Assembly (NCBI GenBank): GCA_900546625.1
Contig: URDU01000006.1
Span: 49,123 to 113,122, forward strand
DNA length: 64,000 bases
Reading direction: 5' to 3'
From: an uncultured Lachnobacterium sp.
GTDB lineage: Bacteria; Bacillota; Clostridia; Lachnospirales; Lachnospiraceae
Every line of letters begins with the position of its first letter. Position 1 is the first letter of the stretch. A program made the position numbers and the translations under genes. The notes beneath the pieces were generated by a model. That model did no database searches and was not told the origin of the DNA. It saw only the letters and a program-made list of their open reading frames with translations. Positions 45,212-54,182 of the stretch are shown piece after piece.

Positions 45212-45437
45212 ATTGTTTTACCTCGTTTCTTTCTATATTTGATAAGTTTTTTAATTGTGATTTCTTATTCTGGCGGTTTGGGAAGTACCAGCAATCCCCC
45301 AGATAGTAAAGGGTAAAATCAATGCTTACGCACCCTTGACTATCCGTGTTCTTGCAGGTTGTAGGCAGACAAGCCAGAATAAGCGGAAGTCTGCCGTTTG
45401 ACAGCTTCGGTGGAGAGCGTGATTTTCCTTTTCTCAT
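45159..45437 (-). CDS. Possible small protein (Orf24-like position), doubtful
   Basis: A 92-aa frame (MRKGKSRSPPKLSNGRLPL, then ACLPTTCKNTDSQGC) that overlaps the Orf23-type start by 53 bases. It lies where Tn916 has Orf24. Composition is cysteine- and serine-rich with no domain. It may instead be leader RNA of the transfer operon. Confidence 0.25.
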   Translation of the reverse strand: MRKGKSRSPPKLSNGRLPLILACLPTTCKNTDSQGCVSIDFTLYYLGDCWYFPNRQNKKSQLKNLSNIERNEVKQYGNEICRARYDTVFWNS

Positions 45438-45449
45438 ACCGTTACCACC

Positions 45450-48400
45450 TTATAATTTCTTCATTTTACGGCGTTTGTAGAAGAAGATACCTGTCAGTCC
45501 AGCACCAGAAGTCACAAGAAGTGCAAGCAGTCCGTAAAGGTTGGTGTTATCGCCCGTTTTGGGACTGTCGCTAGGTCTGCTAGGCTTTTCTGGTGTCGGT
45601 GGTGTTTCGGGTTTTTCTGGTTCTTCTGGCTTTTCCTTAAAAGTAATCGTCTGTCCCTCTTCCTCAATGTCCTTATGTTCGGTAACTTTCTTCGGCTCGT
45701 CTGGATTGCTTAAGTCGTACAATTCTTCAAAAGTTACAAGCTGTTTGCCGTCAAGGGAAGTAGCGTCAAAGGTAAAGGCAACTTCCACTTTCATAGTTTC
45801 GCTGTCAGCGGTAAACATATAATCACTTTCCACACGCTTTCCATTGATAAGAAGTTCTGCATTTTCTTCTTTCAACATCTGCCAGCCCACAAGTTTGTAC
45901 TGTGTACCGACTTCTAAGCCCTCTAAGGTTACGGTATCAATGATTGTAACGTCTTTTCCAGCTTCAAGCTCTTTGTTGCCGTCCTTATCCGTAGCAGTCG
46001 TATGAATTTTGATGATACGCTCTGTGATAAGTACGGTCTGCCCGTCGTCCTCAATGTCTTTGTGTTCTGCAACTTTTACGGGTTCGTCTGGATTGCTTAA
46101 ATCATACAATTCTTCAAAGGTAACAAGGTTTTTGCCACCTAAAGCAGACGCATTGAACGTATAGGAAATTTCCACTTTCATTTCTTCCTCATCAGCGACA
46201 AAGGTATAATCGTTTTCTACACGTTTCCCGTCAATGATAAGCTCGGCGTTTTCTTCCTTTAACATCTGCCAGCCTTTCAACTGATACTTTGTGCCTTTTG
46301 TAAGTCCGTCTAATTTGACAGTATCAACGATTGTAACCTCTTTTCCTGCAAGGATAGTCTTTTCGCCGTCCTTGCTGGTCGCTGTGGTATGGATAGAGAT
46401 TTCTTTTTCGTATTCATCAGTCAGCGTCCCTAAATCAATCACAAGGTTATTTCTTGATACCACGATTTCAAAAGGTGGGATAAGTTCAAAGCCTTTGTTA
46501 CTATCACAACGCATTTCTTCAATGATGTAGGTATCATAAGGTAATGCCCCCTTGCTGTCGTCTGGTTCAGAAGTTCCAAACCACACACCGTCCTCGCTGG
46601 TCTTTCCTGCGTTGGTATTGTGCTTATGAGAAGCCCATTCAGCAGAAGTGGAGAATTGCCCGTTATCATCAGTTACCACGACGTGATTTTCGCCCGTTGT
46701 CTTGCTTGTGATCCTAAAAGGAACATCAGCAAGACGCTTGTGTGTGCCTGCACCGATTTTTACACCCTCAATATCTCCACGCTTAATCTGATTATAGATA
46801 GAATGGGCTTTTTCGGTTAAGTCCACGATTTTTCCATTTTCTGTGATTGTAAAATCAATCGGCTTTGCACCGTCAGTTAAGTAACCGTTGGGAGCTTCAC
46901 TCTCAACGATACGGAATTTTCCATAAGGTAAGAGGTCAGAAGAAGTAGAAGCGACACCCTCAATATCTGTACGAATTGTCTTTACCACTTCATTTTTCTT
47001 GTATAACTTGCCCTCAACCAATACTGCATTATCATTTAAGGAAATGATGTCAAAGGCAGTATCTTTCAAAGTGGCACTTCCTTGTGGCTTTGTATCGCCC
47101 GTTTCTAAATCTCGTTTCTGAATTTTGACACCGCCACGGATAACCTTGTCTGATACGGAAAACTGGTTACTTCCAGATAATACGGCAAGGTCGCCGTCCT
47201 CGGTAATCTGTGTTACATATAAGCCTTTTATCTGTTCGGACTTATCGCCAGCCTGCATATATGCACCCTCTAACAAGTAGCCGTTTGGAGCTTTTGTTTC
47301 TTCTACGGTTAGTGTTCCAAGTGGAAGAACCGCCTTGCCGTCCTGCATATAGAAGCTGTCGCCAGATACTTTGTATGTGTCCGCTAATTTTGTGATGTAG
47401 TGGGTTGTTCCGTCGCTGTCTGTTTCAGCGGTTGTCTTTGTAACCCATGTACGAGTAGCTTCGGCAGGGAGATTGTCTTTATTGTAGAAGCCAGCATAAT
47501 ACTTCCATGTAAATTCCGCACCTGCTAAAGAAGCGTTCCCTTGCGGATTGTCTTTCTGTGTTTCCATATCAATCTTGAAAAGCTCAATCAAAGTGTCCGT
47601 TACTTTTGGCGTATCTGATACTTTCAAAATTGCTGTCTTTCCAACTTCAACCTTTAAGGAATATACAGTTTTATCCACTTTATATCCTGCTGGTGCGTAT
47701 AATTCCTTGATATAGACTGTGCCTGCTTTTACCTCTGCAATATCTGTGTTTCCGTTTTCATCAGTCGTAAGGGTGGCAAGCTGTTTTGTGCAGTCTTTAT
47801 CAGAAAAGACACCGTATGTTGCACCAGCGATTGAGTAATTCCCGTTACCGTCTGTGATGCTGGCATTACTGGAAACCTTTTGCAGTTTCGTATTTCCGAC
47901 ATTCAGTTTCGCCCAGAATTGTCCCAATTCCTGCCCCTCGCCAGAGTAGATATAACCGCCACATTCATAGCGTCCTTTATTTTCTTTGACAAAGGCTTTC
48001 GCACCAGAGAAAACTTCGTCCTGCGTAGCCTTTGGAATTTCATCATAAGAAGCTCGCACGTTATCACATTGCCAGCCAAGATGTACGCTCAATCTCTGCC
48101 AGACTACAAGCTGTCTTAAAAGATAAGCGTGATTTTTGCTTATTCCGCTGTGGCTGTCTGTGTACTGTTTTACATATTCGATAGATAAGGCAACGTCGCT
48201 TATCTGGTCGGCACTCATACGGGTGCTTACGTCAGCTCTGGTCTTGTAACCATTCTTAAAGTCTGTGTTGATGTCAATACAGTAAGCGTCCTCGCCCTCA
48301 ACGGTCAAATGTCCCTCATTAAAGGTAGAACCAATTGAACCGTCATTCATTACTTTTTCAACGATACCGACACGCTCTTTTGACTCCGTCCAGTATTGCT

Positions 48401-48494
48401 TACTTTCTGCATGAACGGGTGTAGTCGGCAAAGCAGTAACGACAGTTGCAAGAGCTAAGAAGCCCGTACACAATCGTTTTAACATCTTTTTCAT
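45450..48494 (-). CDS. LPXTG-type VaFE-repeat adhesin with thioester-like domain
   Basis: 1014 aa, secreted and wall-anchored. Signal peptide (1-27, cut near VHAES). An N-terminal domain has EDAYCIDIN and YLLRQLVVWQ, matching the Cys and TQxA-like parts of thioester domains that bind host surfaces covalently. Four CnaB/SpaA modules (about 220-690, with E-box ends such as VEETKAPNGYLLEG) are followed by two 120-residue VaFE repeats (HTTATSKDG, TFEELYDL). The end is P/E-rich, SPKTGD sortase motif, TM helix and RRKMKKL tail. ATG 48494 follows AAAGGAGC. Confidence 0.88.
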   Translation of the reverse strand: MKKMLKRLCTGFLALATVVTALPTTPVHAESKQYWTESKERVGIVEKVMNDGSIGSTFNEGHLTVEGEDAYCIDINTDFKNGYKTRADVSTRMSADQISDVALSIEYVKQYTDSHSGISKNHAYLLRQLVVWQRLSVHLGWQCDNVRASYDEIPKATQDEVFSGAKAFVKENKGRYECGGYIYSGEGQELGQFWAKLNVGNTKLQKVSSNASITDGNGNYSIAGATYGVFSDKDCTKQLATLTTDENGNTDIAEVKAGTVYIKELYAPAGYKVDKTVYSLKVEVGKTAILKVSDTPKVTDTLIELFKIDMETQKDNPQGNASLAGAEFTWKYYAGFYNKDNLPAEATRTWVTKTTAETDSDGTTHYITKLADTYKVSGDSFYMQDGKAVLPLGTLTVEETKAPNGYLLEGAYMQAGDKSEQIKGLYVTQITEDGDLAVLSGSNQFSVSDKVIRGGVKIQKRDLETGDTKPQGSATLKDTAFDIISLNDNAVLVEGKLYKKNEVVKTIRTDIEGVASTSSDLLPYGKFRIVESEAPNGYLTDGAKPIDFTITENGKIVDLTEKAHSIYNQIKRGDIEGVKIGAGTHKRLADVPFRITSKTTGENHVVVTDDNGQFSTSAEWASHKHNTNAGKTSEDGVWFGTSEPDDSKGALPYDTYIIEEMRCDSNKGFELIPPFEIVVSRNNLVIDLGTLTDEYEKEISIHTTATSKDGEKTILAGKEVTIVDTVKLDGLTKGTKYQLKGWQMLKEENAELIIDGKRVENDYTFVADEEEMKVEISYTFNASALGGKNLVTFEELYDLSNPDEPVKVAEHKDIEDDGQTVLITERIIKIHTTATDKDGNKELEAGKDVTIIDTVTLEGLEVGTQYKLVGWQMLKEENAELLINGKRVESDYMFTADSETMKVEVAFTFDATSLDGKQLVTFEELYDLSNPDEPKKVTEHKDIEEEGQTITFKEKPEEPEKPETPPTPEKPSRPSDSPKTGDNTNLYGLLALLVTSGAGLTGIFFYKRRKMKKL

Positions 48495-48529
48495 AAATCT
48501 AATGCTCCTTTCATTTTGGGTAATAAAAT

Positions 48530-48620
48530 AGCCGTCCAATAAGAACGGCTGGAAATAGAAAAGGAACGTCATGTTAGGCATTCCATAGTCTATAAAATAT
48601 TTAATTTTTTCTTGTTTCAA
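48530..48620 (-). promoter_or_regulatory. Promoter and leader hairpin of the adhesin gene
   Basis: On the minus strand TTGAAA (48620-48615) is followed 17-18 bases later by TTTATA/TTTTAT (48597-48591). A hairpin AGCCGT (48530-48535)/ACGGCT (48545-48550) with a following ATTTTATT lies in the leader and could attenuate. Confidence 0.4.
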
Positions 48621-48688
48621 TACTGATGTGTTGTACCATAATATCTTTGCATATCTAGGAAAACTTGCGTATCAAGGCTCATTCGTTA

Positions 48689-48709
48689 GTAGTAAATAAG
48701 TAGTAAATT
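48689..48709 (+). repeat. Int arm-type (DR2-like) sites, right end
   Basis: Two AGTAGTAAAT words (48689, 48700), 11 bp apart, matching the left-end pair in sequence, spacing and orientation. Confidence 0.75.
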
Positions 48710-48777
48710 GATGTGTTTGTTTCCTTGAAAATGCTGATAGATACTGTGTTTTAGCGGATAATCAGATTTTTATTGTG

Positions 48778-48793
48778 TTTTTATTATAAAAAC
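48778..48793 (+). repeat. attR-side core repeat
   Basis: TTTTTATTATAAAAAC, identical to 23037-23052 and 20 bases from the typA stop. Confidence 0.8.
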
Positions 48794-48812
48794 CTTATGT
48801 GAAAGGCATGCT

Positions 48813-50645
48813 TTAATTCTTCTTGAAGCCGGCTCTCTTACGAAGAGTAGGGTCAAGAATCTTCTTTCTGATTCGAAGGCTCTCAGGTGTTACCTCAAGA
48901 AGCTCATCTGTGTCAATAAAGTCGATAGCCTGCTCAAGGCTTAATACTCTAGGTGGTACGAGTGTGAGTGCCTCATCTGCTGATGAAGAACGTGTATTTG
49001 TAAGATGCTTCTTCTTACATACGTTGAGCTCGATGTCCTCGGCCTTTGCACACTGTCCGATAACCATTCCTGAGTAAACCTTGGCACCAGGTCCGATAAA
49101 GAGTGTTCCTCTCTCCTGTGCAGAGAAGAGTCCGTATGTTACGGCCTCACCTGACTCAAAGGCAATGAGTGAACCTGTTGCACGGTATGCAATCTCACCC
49201 TTGTATGGCTCGTATCCGTCAAACATAGTGTTTAAGATTCCGTTACCCTTTGTATCTGTCATGAACTCGCCACGGTATCCGATAAGTCCACGGGCTGGGA
49301 TGTGGAACTCAAGTCTGGTGTAGCCACCTGCGATAGAACCCATATTTCTAAGCTCGCCCTTGCGCTGCTGAAGCTTTGAGATAACAGCTCCTGTAAACTC
49401 GTCAGGCACATCAATGTAAGCAAGCTCCATTGGCTCGAGCTTCTTGCCGTTTTCATCATACTTGTAGAGTACCTCTGCCTTACTTACAGCGAACTCATAG
49501 CCCTCACGGCGCATGTTCTCGATAAGTACTGAAAGGTGAAGCTCTCCACGTCCTGAAACCTTGAAGGAATCAGGTGAGTCTGTATCCTCGACACGCAGTG
49601 AGACATCTGTGTTGAGCTCGCGAAGGAGTCTGTCACGGATGTGACGGCTTGTGACAAATTTACCTTCCTGTCCTGCAAGAGGGCTGTTGTTTACGATAAA
49701 GTTCATAGAGATTGTAGGCTCTGAAATCTTCTGGAAAGGAATTGCCTCCGGTGCTTCCGGTGAGCAGATTGTATCTCCGATGTGGATGTCTGCGATACCT
49801 GAGATTGCTACAATCGAACCGATTCCTGCCTCGGTTACATCTACCTTGTTGAGTCCGTCAAACTCGTAAAGCTTGCTGATACGGACCTTCTCAAGCTTGT
49901 CAGGGTCGTGGTGGTTTACAACGACAGCCTCCTGATTGACCTTGATTTTACCGTTATCCACTTTACCGATTCCGATACGTCCTACATACTCGTTGTAGTC
50001 GATTGTACTGATGAGAATCTGTGTGTTGGCATCCGGATCACCTGTTGGAGCCGGGATGTAGTTTACGATTGTCTCGAAGAGAGGAGTCATATCCTTCTTC
50101 TCGTCGTTTAAGTCCTTCATGGCATAGCCGTCTCTTGCTGATGCGAAAACGAATGGGCAGTCAAGCTGCTCCTCAGAAGCATCGAGATCCATGAAGAGCT
50201 CTAATACCTCATCGATGACCTCGTCAGGACGTGCCTCCGGACGGTCAATCTTGTTGACGCAGACAATGATAGGCAGCTTGAGTGCAAGAGCCTTCATAAC
50301 TACGAACTTGGTCTGTGGCATAACACCCTCGAAGGCATCAACCACGAGGATAACGCCGTTTACCATCTTAAGAACACGCTCTACCTCACCGCCGAAGTCA
50401 GCATGACCCGGAGTGTCGATGATGTTGATTTTGATGTCCTTATACTGAATAGCTGTGTTTTTGGAGAGGATTGTGATACCTCTTTCACGCTCGATGTCGT
50501 TTGAATCCATTACTCGTTCCTGAACTTCCTGATTGTCACGGAACACACCGCTTTGCTTGAGAAGCTCATCTACAAGTGTTGTTTTACCATGATCAACGTG
50601 GGCAATAATTGCTATATTACGAATATCGTCTCTTGTTGTTTTCAT
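48813..50645 (-). CDS. typA: Ribosome-associated GTPase TypA/BipA
   Basis: 610 aa translational GTPase that binds the ribosome and aids assembly and stress adaptation. G1 AHVDHGKTT, G2 ERERGITILSKN, G3 DTPGHADFGGE and G4 NKIDRPEARP are intact; the C-terminal part has the BipA domain (GRGELHLSVLIENMRREGYE; the AKVYSGMVIGQ region; NTRSSSADEA loop). The native 3' flank has been displaced by the conjugative element, which begins 20 bases past the stop. Confidence 0.95.
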   Translation of the reverse strand: MKTTRDDIRNIAIIAHVDHGKTTLVDELLKQSGVFRDNQEVQERVMDSNDIERERGITILSKNTAIQYKDIKINIIDTPGHADFGGEVERVLKMVNGVILVVDAFEGVMPQTKFVVMKALALKLPIIVCVNKIDRPEARPDEVIDEVLELFMDLDASEEQLDCPFVFASARDGYAMKDLNDEKKDMTPLFETIVNYIPAPTGDPDANTQILISTIDYNEYVGRIGIGKVDNGKIKVNQEAVVVNHHDPDKLEKVRISKLYEFDGLNKVDVTEAGIGSIVAISGIADIHIGDTICSPEAPEAIPFQKISEPTISMNFIVNNSPLAGQEGKFVTSRHIRDRLLRELNTDVSLRVEDTDSPDSFKVSGRGELHLSVLIENMRREGYEFAVSKAEVLYKYDENGKKLEPMELAYIDVPDEFTGAVISKLQQRKGELRNMGSIAGGYTRLEFHIPARGLIGYRGEFMTDTKGNGILNTMFDGYEPYKGEIAYRATGSLIAFESGEAVTYGLFSAQERGTLFIGPGAKVYSGMVIGQCAKAEDIELNVCKKKHLTNTRSSSADEALTLVPPRVLSLEQAIDFIDTDELLEVTPESLRIRKKILDPTLRKRAGFKKN

Positions 50646-50856
50646 ATTTTCCTTCTTTCTTTAATAAATAAAGCTAAGTTTGCAACTAACTTATTCTATC
50701 ATAATTTTTCCAATGTGCAAGTTTTCATTGAAAGTTTTTAAAAAATTAAGTGAAATGTTATTGGATTTGTCGACATTATTTGAGAAAATATACTTTGTGG
50801 AAATGTTAAAAATAGCTGGAAAAACATTTTACAAAAGGAAGGGAGACAAAAAATTC

Positions 50857-51477
50857 ATGGCAGATAAAATGTTTGAAAACAACCAGGTATCAATAATCGG
50901 AGAAATCGTTTCGGATTTTCAGTTTAGTCACGAGGTGTATGGTGAGGGCTTCTATATGATGGAGGTTTCGGTCAGAAGGCTTTCGGATTGCATGGACTAT
51001 ATTCCGGTGATGGTGTCAGAGAGACTTATCAATGTGGAGGGTGACTACATAGGCAAAAGCGTATATATAGGCGGTCAGTTCCGCTCGTTCAACAGGCATG
51101 AGGAGAAGAAAAACAGGCTTGTGCTGTCTGTTTTTGCAAGGGAGCTTGAGGTATTGGACAGTGATTATGATGAGGACGCAGCCAATCAGATTTTCCTTGA
51201 CGGCTATATCTGCAAGGAGGCCATATACAGGAAAACACCGCTTGGACGAGAAATTGCAGACCTGCTTGTGGCAGTGAACCGCTCATATGGCAAGTCAGAC
51301 TATATTCCATGCATCTGCTGGGGAAGAAATGCCAGATTTGCGTCGACCTTTGAGGTGGGCACACATGTGCAGATATGGGGCAGAATCCAGAGCAGGGACT
51401 ATGTGAAAAAGCTGAGTGAGACACAGGTGGAGCAGCGCACGGCGTATGAGGTTTCCGTGAGCAAGATTGAGGCATAG
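50857..51477 (+). CDS. SSB-like protein with two OB-fold regions
   Basis: 206 aa. Residues 5-100 (NNQVSIIGEIVSDF to FARELEVLD) and 105-205 (ANQIFLDGYICKEA to YEVSVSKIEA) each have the beta-strand pattern of an SSB OB-fold; the second part, with YIPCICWGRNARFA and HVQIWGRIQSRDY, is the classical SSB pattern. ATG 50857 follows AGGAAGGGAG. It probably binds single-stranded DNA. It is unlike the standard SSB, which has one OB-fold and an acidic tail. Confidence 0.7.
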   Translation: MADKMFENNQVSIIGEIVSDFQFSHEVYGEGFYMMEVSVRRLSDCMDYIPVMVSERLINVEGDYIGKSVYIGGQFRSFNRHEEKKNRLVLSVFARELEVLDSDYDEDAANQIFLDGYICKEAIYRKTPLGREIADLLVAVNRSYGKSDYIPCICWGRNARFASTFEVGTHVQIWGRIQSRDYVKKLSETQVEQRTAYEVSVSKIEA

Positions 51478-51598
51478 TATTGCATGAGGATTTGTGACTT
51501 CCACGAAAATTTGCAATAAATCTCAGATTGTGGTATTTTACTAGATATTATTGGTTACATATCAGTAGAATAGCTATGTGTATGGAGGCATGATTATT

Positions 51599-52078
51599 AT
51601 GGAGAACGGTGCAGTACAGATTTATTATGGCGAGGGACATGGCAAGACAAATGTCGCTATAGGAAGTGCAATATGTGCTGCCTGCGAAGGTAAACAGGCT
51701 GTCGTTATTCAGTTCCTAAAGGGAAAAAAGGAGCCGGAATTTTTGAAAAAGCTCGAGCCGGAGGTAAAATTTTTTAATTTTTCAAGGGCCGGAATACTCT
51801 TTGAGCAGCTTGATGATGAGAGCAAGCAGGAAGAAATCATGAATATCAAGAATGGCTTTAATTATGCTAAGAAGGTCATATCAACCGGTGCTGACATGGT
51901 TGTTGTGCTTGATGAGATGCTTGGACTTTTGGATTTGCATCTGATTTCCAAGGAGGAGCTGTCGGATATGCTTGCTTCAAGGCCGGATGATGTGACAGTT
52001 ATTATGACTGGCCGTGTGCTTGATGATGGAATCAGGGAAATGGCTGATGAGATTTATAATATCGCGTCGGAAAAATAG
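51599..52078 (+). CDS. CobA/CobO/BtuR-type corrinoid adenosyltransferase-like protein
   Basis: 159 aa. The N-terminal P-loop YYGEGHGKTNVAIGSA, the ADMVVVLDEMLGLLD Walker B and VTVIMTGR segment place it in the CobO/BtuR family that adenosylates cobalamin precursors from ATP. The P-loop reads GEGHGKT rather than the common GNGKGKT. The ATG at 51599 follows GGAGG. It lies between the SSB-like gene and the lysine riboswitch with no cobalamin genes nearby. Confidence 0.7.
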   Translation: MENGAVQIYYGEGHGKTNVAIGSAICAACEGKQAVVIQFLKGKKEPEFLKKLEPEVKFFNFSRAGILFEQLDDESKQEEIMNIKNGFNYAKKVISTGADMVVVLDEMLGLLDLHLISKEELSDMLASRPDDVTVIMTGRVLDDGIREMADEIYNIASEK

Positions 52079-52185
52079 TAAGGAAATATTGTCATGTGAG
52101 TTGACAATACACAGGCTTGGTGATATGATTAATGCAAGTGTGAGGCAGTTATATCATCTGCTGTATACAAATAATTTGATTAACA

Positions 52186-52346
52186 GATAGAGGTCGCGCG
52201 ACTTATGAGTAGCTTTCCGGATGCCGCAGGGGCAGTTGATGGGAGATGAAAGGAATAGCGCCGAAGGGATTTATCATCTGCGGATATATCCCTGGGCATA
52301 TGGCGAACAGCCTTATGACTGTCATCAGATTTGATGGGGAGCTATC
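52186..52346 (+). promoter_or_regulatory. Lysine riboswitch (L box)
   Basis: Closing stem GATAG (52186-52190) with CTATC (52342-52346). Conserved blocks AGAGGTCGCGCG, GAGTAG, GCCGAAGG, CTGGGCATA, CTGTCATC and GATGGGGAGCTATC appear in order. It controls dapA-dapB through the terminator that follows. Confidence 0.93.
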
Positions 52347-52366
52347 GTGATTCATGAAGAATTGGG

Positions 52367-52391
52367 ACCGGCTCTAAGGAGCCGGTTTTTT
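52367..52391 (+). terminator. Riboswitch terminator upstream of dapA
   Basis: ACCGGCTC (52367-52374) pairs with GAGCCGGT (52379-52386), followed by a T run. The expected OFF structure when lysine is bound. Confidence 0.9.
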
Positions 52392-52472
52392 AGCGCTTAG
52401 AGGCAGACAGTGTCATACCTATACGTTAAGAGAATCAATACCGATAAAGAAAAGCAAGAAGGAGATAAAATC

Positions 52473-53363
52473 ATGGCAATTTTCAAAGGAGCAGGAGTAG
52501 CAATCGTTACACCTATGTACGATAACGAGGAGATTAATTACGACAAGCTCGAAGAGCTTATCAATATGCAGATTGACAATGGCACAGATGCTATCGTCAT
52601 CGCAGGCACCACAGGCGAGAGCCCATGCCTGTCAATGGAGGAGCATGCAAAGGCTATAAAGGCTGCAGTAGAGTTTACAAAGCATCGTGTACCTGTAGTG
52701 GCAGGCACAGGCTCTAACTGCACAAAGACAGCTATGCAGCTTTCAAAGGAGGCAGAGGAGTTTGGTGCAGACGGACTGCTCGTTGTCACACCATACTACA
52801 ACAAGGCTACACAGGCCGGTCTTGTGAGCCACTATTCACAGATTGCAGACAGCACAAAGTGTCCTATAATCGTATACAACGTACCAGGACGTACAGGCTG
52901 CAACGTGCTCCCTGAGACTATGGCAGAACTCTTTAAGACAAAGGAAAATATCGTAGGACTCAAGGAGGCTACAGGAAATCTGGCACAGGCTTCAAAGACA
53001 ATGTACCTGACAGACGGAAAGCTTGATATGTACTCAGGTGAGGATGGTCTTGTTGTACCTCTTATGTCTATCGGCGCAATCGGAGTAATCTCTGTATGGA
53101 GCAATATAGCCCCTGCAAAGGTACACAATATGTGCGACAGCTTCTTCAAGGGCGATTTACAGACAGCCTTAGAGCTTCAGAGAGAGGCTCTTCCACTTGT
53201 GGATGCACTCTTCTCAGAGGTAAATCCTATCCCTGTAAAGAAGGCTATGAACCTGATGGGTATGAATGTCGGACCTCTCAGAAGCCCTATGTGTGAGATG
53301 GGTGAGGATAATGCAAAGAAGCTTGCTGAGGTTATGAAGGCTTATGGCTTAAAGCTTGCCTAG
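52473..53363 (+). CDS. dapA: 4-hydroxy-tetrahydrodipicolinate synthase
   Basis: Condenses pyruvate and aspartate semialdehyde, first committed lysine step. 296 aa (beta/alpha)8 barrel. GTTGESPCLS binds pyruvate; YYNKATQAGL and YNVPGRTGC precede the Schiff-base lysine in VGLKEATGN. ATG 52473 follows AAGGAG; the upstream in-frame start at 52410 would lie in the leader. Controlled by the lysine riboswitch. Confidence 0.95.
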   Translation: MAIFKGAGVAIVTPMYDNEEINYDKLEELINMQIDNGTDAIVIAGTTGESPCLSMEEHAKAIKAAVEFTKHRVPVVAGTGSNCTKTAMQLSKEAEEFGADGLLVVTPYYNKATQAGLVSHYSQIADSTKCPIIVYNVPGRTGCNVLPETMAELFKTKENIVGLKEATGNLAQASKTMYLTDGKLDMYSGEDGLVVPLMSIGAIGVISVWSNIAPAKVHNMCDSFFKGDLQTALELQREALPLVDALFSEVNPIPVKKAMNLMGMNVGPLRSPMCEMGEDNAKKLAEVMKAYGLKLA

Positions 53364-53387
53364 TACAACGAGAAAGGATACGATAAA

Positions 53388-54149
53388 ATGACAAAGGTAA
53401 TTATGAATGGCTGCAACGGCAAAATGGGACAGACTATCACAGAAATCTGTAAGGCTGATGCTGATATCGAGATTGTAGCAGGTATTGATTTATATGATGG
53501 AATAGACAATGACTATCCTGTTTTTTCGAGCATCGACAAATGTGATGTGGATGCTGACGTGGTCATAGATTTTTCCAATGCCAAGGCTGTTGACGGGGTG
53601 CTGGACTATTGCGTGGACAAGCAGGTTCCGGTTGTTTTATGCACCACAGGTCTTAGTGACGAGCAGCTTGCAAAGGTTGAGGAGTGCTACAAGAAGGTGG
53701 CAGTGCTCAAGTCTGCAAACATGTCACTTGGCATAAATACTCTTATGGCTCTTCTCAAAAAGGCCGCACAGGTTTTCGCACCGGCAGGCTTCGATATGGA
53801 GATTGTTGAGAAGCATCACAATTTAAAGCTTGATGCACCTTCAGGTACAGCGCTTGCGCTTGCTGATTCCATCAACGAGGCTATGGACAACGAGTATCAC
53901 TATGTTTATGACCGCAGCCAGCGCAGAGAGAAGCGTGATCCTAAGGAAATCGGTATTTCGGCTGTCAGAGGCGGAAGCATCGTCGGTGAGCACGAGGTAC
54001 TTTTCTGTGGACAGGATGAGGTGATTGAGTTTAAGCATACTGCTTACTCTAAGGCTGTTTTTGCGAAGGGTGCTGTTGAGGCTGCCAAGTTCCTTAAGGG
54101 AAAGGGTGCCGGTCACTACGATATGGCGGATGTTATTGCAGCTAAGTAG
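53388..54149 (+). CDS. dapB: 4-hydroxy-tetrahydrodipicolinate reductase
   Basis: Reduces the DapA product with NAD(P)H; 253 aa. Nucleotide-binding start MNGCNGKMGQTITE, substrate-site motif EKHHNLKLDAPSGTAL. It lies 24 bases after dapA, behind GAAAGGAT. DapL at 21729 carries out the next reaction. Confidence 0.95.
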   Translation: MTKVIMNGCNGKMGQTITEICKADADIEIVAGIDLYDGIDNDYPVFSSIDKCDVDADVVIDFSNAKAVDGVLDYCVDKQVPVVLCTTGLSDEQLAKVEECYKKVAVLKSANMSLGINTLMALLKKAAQVFAPAGFDMEIVEKHHNLKLDAPSGTALALADSINEAMDNEYHYVYDRSQRREKRDPKEIGISAVRGGSIVGEHEVLFCGQDEVIEFKHTAYSKAVFAKGAVEAAKFLKGKGAGHYDMADVIAAK

Positions 54150-54182
54150 ATTGAGTGAATTGCTTCATTGTGGCGATAGGTC

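Larger units (their letters stand above)
23037..48793. mobile_element. Tn916-family integrative conjugative element (~25.8 kb)
   Basis: Boundaries are set by the 16-bp direct repeat TTTTTATTATAAAAAC at 23037-23052 and 48778-48793. Gene order from the left is int, xis, Orf8, Orf7, Orf9 types; an ABC/MarR cargo; then Orf13-14-15-16-17-18-19-20-21-22-23 types, and an adhesin. This matches Tn916 synteny, with the cargo at the tet(M) position. Inside both ends lie paired AGTAGTAAAT arms for Int. All transfer genes are on the minus strand. No tetracycline-resistance gene is present. Confidence 0.93.

Noticed and set aside
26256..48620. Tetracycline or macrolide resistance gene in the element
   Set aside because: None of the frames resembles Tet(M), Erm or Mef; the cargo is the ABC/MarR block.
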